From: Halichondria panicea
Lineage: Eukaryota; Porifera; Demospongiae; Suberitida; Halichondriidae
DNA length: 64,000 nucleotides
Reading direction: 5' to 3'
NCBI RefSeq assembly: GCF_963675165.1
Contig: NC_087389.1
Location: 4,090,830 to 4,154,829 of the forward strand
The translations under genes and the position numbers were made by a program. The first letter of the stretch is position 1. Every line of letters starts with the position of its first letter. Below are positions 57,351 to 64,000 of this stretch, one piece after another. The notes below the pieces were generated by a model that saw nothing but the letters and a program-made list of their open reading frames with translations, ran no database searches and was not told the origin of the DNA.

Positions 57351-60198
57351 ATGGCTGCCAGTAAGCGTCCCAGGTATGACCCAAGTGTTGCAGAAGCCAC
57401 TGCTAAAGCGAAGGTGTCCCAGGCAAAACAAATGGAGAGTCTTACCACTGAGATTGTTCCAGCTATTGTCACTGCTGCCAAACAGTTACTCGGTAAAGGA
57501 AGTAAAGTGTCCACCGAAACGTTTCGGTTGGCACCTAAAGTTGCACAGATACTTCTTGTTGCTGACATCGGACTCCAGAAGTGCATGCAACTGATGTATG
57601 TTACGAAGAAGGTGCCTGTGAATGTGCCTAACAGGACTAAGGTTGTGTGTTCACTGATGGATCCTAACTACTGCATCCATGAAGACAGATGCAGAGTGTA
57701 CATAGACATCATTGAAACTTGTGTGGATGCACCTGTGTTTGACAACACACATACTAGTGACAGCACTCTGAACCACATTCCCAGGTATGTTATAGGGATT
57801 GCGTGCATGCATGTTTATAATTAGCCCGTTCCCAGGCCGAGTTTTCATATCAAATTGGCATCGCACTACTATATAATTATGGCAATGAGTTGTTTCCACC
57901 GGTACAACTTTAATTTGCCGGTTTTAAATTTCCAAAATAATTATATTTAGTTATAATTATTGTATACTCATGTATGCATGCTGACCCAAATCCAAATATG
58001 TATGTGCAGGTTTCTCACTCCTCCCGTTAATAGCTGCATTAATGACAGCTGTCGTATAAGTGGGCATGCAGACTCACTCATAAGTCATCACGACTCAACA
58101 GTTGTCACCGTATATTCTCTATCTGGTCCTGAAATTGGTGTCAAGCATGCACTAAAATGTCGAAATTGCAACTACATATATCACTATTCAGCGTATGGTC
58201 GGAAAACAAGTATCGGTGAAAAGTTGTACAATCAACCTAGAGATTTGGTTGAGGTTTCGGATGTGATCTATTGCGAGAGGGAATTGTACGAACTTTTCTG
58301 CAGCTTGAGGTATATAAGTTATATAATTTATGTGTATATTATAAGAATAACCACACACAGCTTACATTGCTGGGTATCTTTTTCGGGATTCAGCGAATCA
58401 TACACAGAATTCTCAATGAAATCGTGTAAGCAACAAATGTATATGCAAGCTTGGATGAAAAACAGAAAAGGTATATTTATACTATACTTTATAGTCTTGT
58501 CTGCTGCATGTATGATCTGCTGCCTGCTGTGTATTTTTATTACAAAATGCATATTATGATGTTTTCATATACTGCATGTTCATTGAATTTATATATAGGT
58601 TCACCTCATGAATTGACACGCAAAGCAGTGTCACAAATGTTCTACAATGGAGAGCTTGAGGATGAAGCAAGAAATGGGCACCTCCGTCCTGATGAAATGA
58701 TAGTCCACTTGAACAGTGACAAGCTGGAATACATGCAATACATTGTCGAAAAGCAATGCAGCAGTATGTACCAGCATGTCCCTAGAAAAGGGTGCATTGA
58801 ACGAGGTATGCATGCATAAGAAAATGTTGTTCAATTGACCAGTTGCATAATTATAACAGGTTGTGGCAAGTGTTGGTCCATTGATGGCAACTGGAAACTT
58901 TGTTTCCCTCACTGCATGTTTCCTGTCTTGTGTAAAGTTCCTAGTATGCCACTGCTGAACTTTCCAAGTGTATGCGTTAAGCAGCCCAGAGCAAACAGTG
59001 CTTTCTGCATTGAACATCACTCGAAAGCGGAATCGCTCAGCTATCCAACAGATGTGAGAGGCTTCCTTGGTTACTGTGGAGCGAAGAAATCAGCTGGTAT
59101 ATATATAGATTGAAGTCCTATATTATATATATATGCACGTGCTCTATTTATTATGCCCGGCATGCATGCAACTTGTATGTATTTATAGACTGTGCAGTGA
59201 TTCTTCCCAATGAAAATCCGGTACTCACTGATGTCATGGATTCAGTGTCTGTTCAGCAAGAAAATGAGCACATACAGGAAACCATGGAAGTCATCTCTGC
59301 CGCTTGCACAGAGGAATCTGACAGTCTATTGAAATCTCAAGGTTTGTTATGTGCATGCATTGATATGCATGTATATATAATACTCTTATTAACTCCATAT
59401 TTGCAGGAGTACAAGACTTTGCTCGAGAGTTCCCTTCTGTTGCTGTAAGCATCTCTAGTTGTGAAGAAGACAAGAGTGTGATTCAGTGCAGAAAAGATCT
59501 AGGGGAGCGAAAAAAGATTCAGCTGTGGAGTAGAGGACATGTATTTCTTGTGCGCCCCTGCGGACATATTGAGTTTTGGAGAACAATCTATCGGTAAGTT
59601 CATGCTGCATTGCATAATTATATAATTATACGCATGCTGTTGTGCTTGATGTTATAAATGCATGCAGGTCTGAATCACCCTCTCAAGTATTCTTGATTGT
59701 GATTGTCTGGCTCTATCAGACTCTGAAGGACGTACCTCCAGACAAATGGGGAGAGATTATACTTGCTTATGACAATATGTGCCAGCTTGATAGTCTCCGT
59801 GCAGCAAAACAACCCCTTGCACTGCCAAAACCATATGACCTAATGTGGCAGAAAATCACCAAGGTATATATAATATATATAATTATCATGACATAATTAC
59901 ATACATGCATGCATGCATGCAGGTTATTGATGATTTGCACATTAAAAATCATGTACGAACAGACTGTCAGACAACTTACCATCCTTCCAAGGTTCGAGAA
60001 TTGAACCCTCTACTTAACCTCATGACAGCAGAGCAAACATTTGCTTGGATTTCCAGATACAAGCGTATTCTGTGTAGCATGAACAAACTTCATCATCAGT
60101 TTTTCTTACACAGAATTGTATACAGGAGAAACAGATATACTGAGTGGTGCATTGACACTGGTAGAAAGGTTCTTCTCCCTGTGAACGTTTCTAAGTAG
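57351..60198 (+). CDS. CxC5/CxC6-KDZ transposase-like protein (nine exons, 688 aa)
   Basis: Exons: 57351-57784, 58010-58309, 58394-58470, 58599-58805, 58860-59096, 59189-59341, 59407-59593, 59668-59863, 59923-60198. Phases agree. The N-terminal part has a Cys cluster (LKCRNCNYIYHYSAYG, after VNSCINDSC) followed by AYGRKTSIGEKLY. This resembles the CxC5/CxC6 clusters associated with KDZ (Kyakuja-Dileera-Zisupton) transposases. A second Cys/His-rich segment follows (GCGKCWSIDGNWKLCFPHC, then FCIEHH, then GFLGYCG). The C-terminal part has FLVRPCGHIEFW, LAYDNMCQLDSL, VIDDLHIKNH and MTAEQTFAWISRYKRI, which recall the second Asp, the His and the Glu-bearing helix of an RNase H-type transposase. I cannot place the first catalytic Asp with confidence. 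It is either an active element protein or a domesticated one. Confidence 0.65.
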
Positions 60199-60709
60199 AT
60201 ATAATAATTATTGCACACGGTAATTAATGCCGGATATAATAATAAATGCAAGCAGTGATAATTATTATTGATGATGTTGACACCACAGTAAAAAATGCGT
60301 GCATGCATGACTGAAAGGATGCATGCATGCATGCATGGTATAGCTATATATATACATATCTAATTATGTGTATGACTATAATTATATAAATGAGATATAA
60401 TTATATAAATGAGATATAATTATATAGCATGCATGCATGCATGTATATTAAATAGCTATAATTATATATAATTATAATTATAGTCTCCACATGCATGCAG
60501 TCAGTATTATAGTTCAGAGGGTCCTCCACAGCTTCTATATACATGTACGTATATATATGCCGTCATGCATGCATGTTCTCTCGCAGCACAACCAACTCTC
60601 TGCAGTGCATGCATGCATGGGAAAGAAATTATTAACATAACTTGTAATTCAGTATAATGCAACATAATTATTATAATTATGCAACAGAACGTATACATAC
60701 AGTGCAACA

Positions 60710-61640
60710 TGCAGATGCAACAGATGCAACGGTGCAACAGATGCAACAGGTGCAATTAACGGTGCAACAGGTGCAACGGTGCAACAGATGCAACGGTGCT
60801 ACAGATGCAACCGTGGAACAGATGCAACAGATGCAACAGATGCAACGGTGCAACAGATGCAACAGATGCAACAGATGCAACGATGCAACAGATGCAACGG
60901 TGCAACAGATGCAACGGTGCAACAGATACAGCAGGTGCAACGGTGCAACAGATGCAACAGATGCAACGGTGCAACAGGTGCAACGGTGCAACAGGTGCAA
61001 CGGTGCAACAGATGCAACGGTGCTACAGATGCAACCGTGGAACAGATGCAACAGATGCAACAGATGCAACGGTGCAACAGATGCAACAGATGCAACAGAT
61101 GCAACGATGCAACAGATGCAACGGTGCAACAGATGCAACGGTGCAACAGATGCAACGGTGAAACAGATGCAACGGTGCAACAGATGCAGCGGTGCAACAG
61201 ATGCAACAGATGCAACGGTGCAACAGGTGCAACGGTGCAACAGATGCAACGGTGCTACAGATGCAACCGTGGAACAGATGCAACAGATGCAATGGTGCAA
61301 CAGATGCAACAGATGCAACAGATGCAACGATGCAACGATGCAACAGATGCAACGGTGCAACAGATACAGCAGGTGCAACGGTGCAACAGATGCAACAGAT
61401 GCAACAGATGCAACGGTGCAACAGATACAGCAGGTGCAACGGTGCAACAGATGCAACAGATGCAACGGTGCAACGGTGCAACAGATGCAACGGTGCAACA
61501 GATGCAACGGTGAAACAGATGCAACGGTGCAACAGATGCAGCGGTGCAACAGATGCAACAGATGCAACGGTGCAACAGATGCAACAGATGCAACGATGCA
61601 ACAGATCTCACGTGCAACAGATGCAACGGTGCATGCAATG
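60710..61640. repeat. Minisatellite of 8-9-bp units, about 0.93 kb
   Basis: The array mixes TGCAACAGA (9 bp) and TGCAACGG (8 bp), with variants TGCAACAGG, TGCTACAGA, TGGAACAGA and ATACAGCAGG. Higher-order blocks recur, for example CGGTGCTACAGATGCAACCG at three places (about 60789, 61018, 61249). Stop codons are rare in several frames on both strands, so long open frames of Gln/Met/Arg/Cys/Asn type appear; these are not genes. Confidence 0.97.
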
Positions 61641-61658
61641 CAAGTGATCATGCGTGGA

Positions 61659-61789
61659 CAGAGGAGGCGCGGTGCAGCTCAGGCAATTAGTAAACAATAA
61701 TAATATTATCCGCCCACGTCGTATGTTTTTGCTGAGAGTAATCAAAGGCTAATTACTTGAGCTGCACCGCGCTTGTCGGACCTCCTCTG
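61659..61789. mobile_element. hAT-like MITE copy, 131 bp
   Basis: Inverted ends CAGAGGAGGCGCGGTGCAGC and GCTGCACCGCGCTTGTCGGA followed by CCTCCTCTG, with direct repeats ATGCGTGG at 61650-61657 and 61790-61797. It is the same family as 24657-24798, including the single extra base between the left duplication and the element. Confidence 0.8.
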
Positions 61790-62538
61790 ATGCGTGGGCT
61801 TAGGCTAAGTCTTAGCCTCGATTCCCGAACGGCTATACGCTCTAAGTAATCGAGGCTACTTAAGTACCTCGATTACCAGGCCGCACTAGCTAGTGGGATG
61901 GATAGCCTCGAATCCTTGATTATACAGCCACAGTAATGGCGATCCCATGCAACGTGCTACTGTTGCATTTATGTGCGTACATAATTCGTGTGCCCATATC
62001 ACGCCATATCTACTGGCCATGCCAGTGAAGGAATTCTAGTGTAGCATTTAATACACTTGCACAATTCATTTCTTATTCTCTGAGGTGCACTGAAGTCTGC
62101 TATCTGAAGTCTGCTATCTGCTATCTGCTATCGATACGTGACAACGCTTTCAAAGCTCGCAGGATTCATATAGCCCTAGGTGAGTGCATACCAATGATAT
62201 CTATGCATTGGTGCAATGTCGGACTGAAAGTATAGCTAGTTAGAGAGTGTCACTGTGTTTATGAGCTGTACCAGCTCTAAATCTAGCTATATAGATGATG
62301 GTGATGTGATATAGATATATATGTGATATCTAGCATGCATTGTTTATAATAAGTTTATCTATAAAATAATTATTAATTAAGGCTTAGCTTTGTTTCATTT
62401 TGCTTTGATTTTGTTAGCTCTCTGGTAACTATGGATAAGGTGTATAATTGATCCAACCAAGACTGCATGGGCACGGATTTTTTGATTTGATGTGCACAGC
62501 ATGTGAAAACCTCTGTATAATAATATCTTTCCTGCAGA

Positions 62539-64000
62539 ATGGGTACGTGTGTATCAACAGAGAATGTTGTGCACCCCTCTACTGAAAATGAAATCATCTC
62601 GAATATAGAAGCACCTGTGCTAGAAGAAGACTCGTTCTCATCTCGCCCACCTTCCCAGGTCTCTCGCATTTTTTGCACTCAGAATCGAGAATCCCTACTT
62701 CCGGCAGTAGATCACCTCGTTGTGGTCGATATAGAGAACCTCGATGAAGATCGACTTGATATTACGGAAGTACCTGTGATAGAACTAGACTCATCCTTTT
62801 GTCACCCACCTTCCCAGCACTCTCAGCAGCTTAGAGAACCTATAATTCCATCAGAAGATCACCTCGATACCGGACCTATACAAGATGATGTGAATCATTT
62901 AGAAGCAACTTGCCAGGAGACTGCACCCATGCTTGTATCTATCCACAAAGAAGAGAGAGATGAAATACAAGCAATTCTTTTGGAGTGGGAAAGTGAGGGA
63001 CGACTTCGATCCATCATAAACTATACTCGACATGCCCTGTCAAGAGAAATTCTTGAGAGCCTCACCACATTAGCTAATTACCTAACGGAGAGCACTGCAA
63101 GTTATCTAGAAGATCTTGCAGATAAGAGTCCACACTACTCAGTACTTGCAAAAGCTTTTGCCATTTATGCTTGGATATGCTACGAAAGCATGCCTTTTGA
63201 CACTGAGCTTTGGGAACAGTACCTTTATGAAAAAAAACTGTTCACCGTATCCGAATATTTTGAGGGGATGACAGCCAAAGATGCTTTTACTGCAAAAAAA
63301 GCCGTCTGTGTCGGGTATTCTGTTCTCTTTGCTGAATTGGCCACATTGGCTGGGATTAGAGCCGAGGTGATCACAGGGGAGATATCTCATGTTCCCAATC
63401 CAGCGCTATCTGCCGATGAAGCGAGAACCTCTACAGCTGTTTCTCATACTTGGAATGTGGTGAGTGAGAAACTACAATTAGTGTTAAAATATACAACTCT
63501 GGTAAAACTATTCAACATGTAATGTAAAATCTGTAGTCTAGAGTAGTCTAGGGGTGGGACAGCTTACTTAGAGAACAAATAGTTGGAGAGATGTCAGAGA
63601 TTTGACCTAAGTTTACTACTGATAGAGAATGAGTGTATGTGAACCAGCATCATTGTGATCCTAAAAGCATTGGTACATAATTATGGTATATCAATTGCTG
63701 CATCACTCAGTACAATTGTACATGTACATGCAGGTACAGTCAACAAGGCTGGTGACACCCCATGCATGCACTACTAGCTAAATTATCAGTTGTCTGAATT
63801 TAATTATTAATTGATGTGTTGTTCATTTAATAGGTATGCATGCATATATTATATCCTCTGCATGATCTGCATGGTTAAAATGTACTATGGTTGTTTGTTA
63901 AGATGCAATTTTTCTTTGTGCAGTTCGATGTGGAAGGCGTCTGGGTCCCCGTCGACTGTACCTTTGGAGCAAACTATCGTGACAAATCGATGAAGTTCCA
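62539..64000 (+). CDS. KY-type transglutaminase-like protein, catalytic Cys kept (partial, window end)
   Basis: Exons: 62539-63459 (307 codons) and 63924 to beyond 64000. An acceptor CTGCAG lies one base before the ATG, as in the paralogue at 47202. The N-terminus MGTCVS fits myristoylation and palmitoylation. The N-terminal 120 residues are acidic and Ser/Pro-rich but lack the tandem repeats of the paralogue. The core has AKAFAIYAWICYES, then VCVGYSVLFAELATLAGI with catalytic Cys257 (TGT), HTWNVV and PVDCTFGANYRDKSM. The Cys, His and Asp of the transglutaminase-like triad are all present, so it may be active. The KY-type beta modules should follow beyond the window. Confidence 0.8.

Larger units (their letters stand above)
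60199..62538. other. Intergenic, dominated by repeats
   Basis: After the KDZ-type stop come many TGCATGCATGCA and TATAATTATA runs (60200-60710), then the minisatellite (60710-61640), a hAT-like MITE (61659-61789) and a short hairpin-type repeat with TAGCCTCGATTCC / CCTCGATTACC motifs (about 61813-61920). The last 600 bp have no gene I recognise and should include the untranslated first exon of the second KY-type gene. Confidence 0.5.

Noticed and set aside
57351-60198. Assigning a full catalytic DDE triad to the KDZ-type protein
   Set aside because: A possible second Asp and Glu helix can be seen, but the first Asp cannot be placed by eye; an alignment is needed.
60657-61700. Long open frames on both strands (up to about 350 codons) rich in Gln/Met/Asn/Arg/Cys or Leu/His/Cys/Ala/Val
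   Set aside because: They are by-products of 8-9-bp tandem units that contain few stop codons; there are no splice sites, domains or start context.
1-64000. tRNA, rRNA or viral genes
   Set aside because: I saw no cloverleaf with conserved tRNA boxes, no rRNA segments and no recognisable viral protein in either strand.

Overview
The window is animal nuclear DNA. It is AT-rich, with many short GT-AG introns, small genes packed head to head or nested, and many short inverted-repeat elements (MITEs). A multi-membrane protein with ZU5-like and Death domains, expanded KY-type transglutaminase-like genes and a sponge/cnidarian-type fibrinogen-like secreted protein suggest a sponge close to Amphimedon. 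That placement is inference. All gene models were spliced by hand from reading frame, splice sites and intron phase, and each complete model keeps phase from start to stop.

1-15 kb. A von Willebrand A (VWA) protein gene (minus, nine exons) comes first. A minus-strand gene resembling the RNA polymerase I subunit PAF49/RPA34 (POLR1G) then spans 5.5-12.9 kb in six small exons. Its third intron holds a complete plus-strand DUF5054-type glycosidase-like gene. Its second intron holds a piggyBac-like relic and a Mutator-like MITE. BHMT starts 119 bp away on the opposite strand.

15-36 kb. FBXO3 (plus, 12 exons) is followed by TIMMDC1 (minus, seven exons, 22.4-29.8 kb), whose first intron contains a plus-strand secreted fibrinogen-like gene. 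NPRL2 (plus, 12 exons) starts 265 bp from TIMMDC1, head to head.

36-47 kb. A repeat-filled intergenic stretch precedes a receptor-like gene (signal peptide, Cys-rich ectodomain, many membrane spans, ZU5-like region, Death domain). Several transposon-derived elements follow, including a 1,044-bp Mutator-like element with a 9-bp target duplication and a recognisable empty-site relative nearby.

47-64 kb. Two KY-type transglutaminase-like paralogues on the plus strand (the second cut by the window end) flank a divergent gene pair. On the minus strand is an 891-residue protein with DUF927-like architecture, a P-loop ATPase core and a C-terminal PHD finger. On the plus strand is a 688-residue protein resembling CxC5/CxC6-KDZ transposase proteins. 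The pair shares about 300 bp of promoter and is followed by a 0.9-kb minisatellite. I think it is a two-gene mobile element or a domesticated derivative, and it is the best candidate here for an undescribed system.

Two further points stand out. Two unrelated MITEs, one hAT-like and one Mutator-like, each have a target-site duplication that is exactly the first 8 or 9 bases of a host intron. The first KY paralogue has lost the catalytic Cys (Tyr in its place) while the second keeps it.
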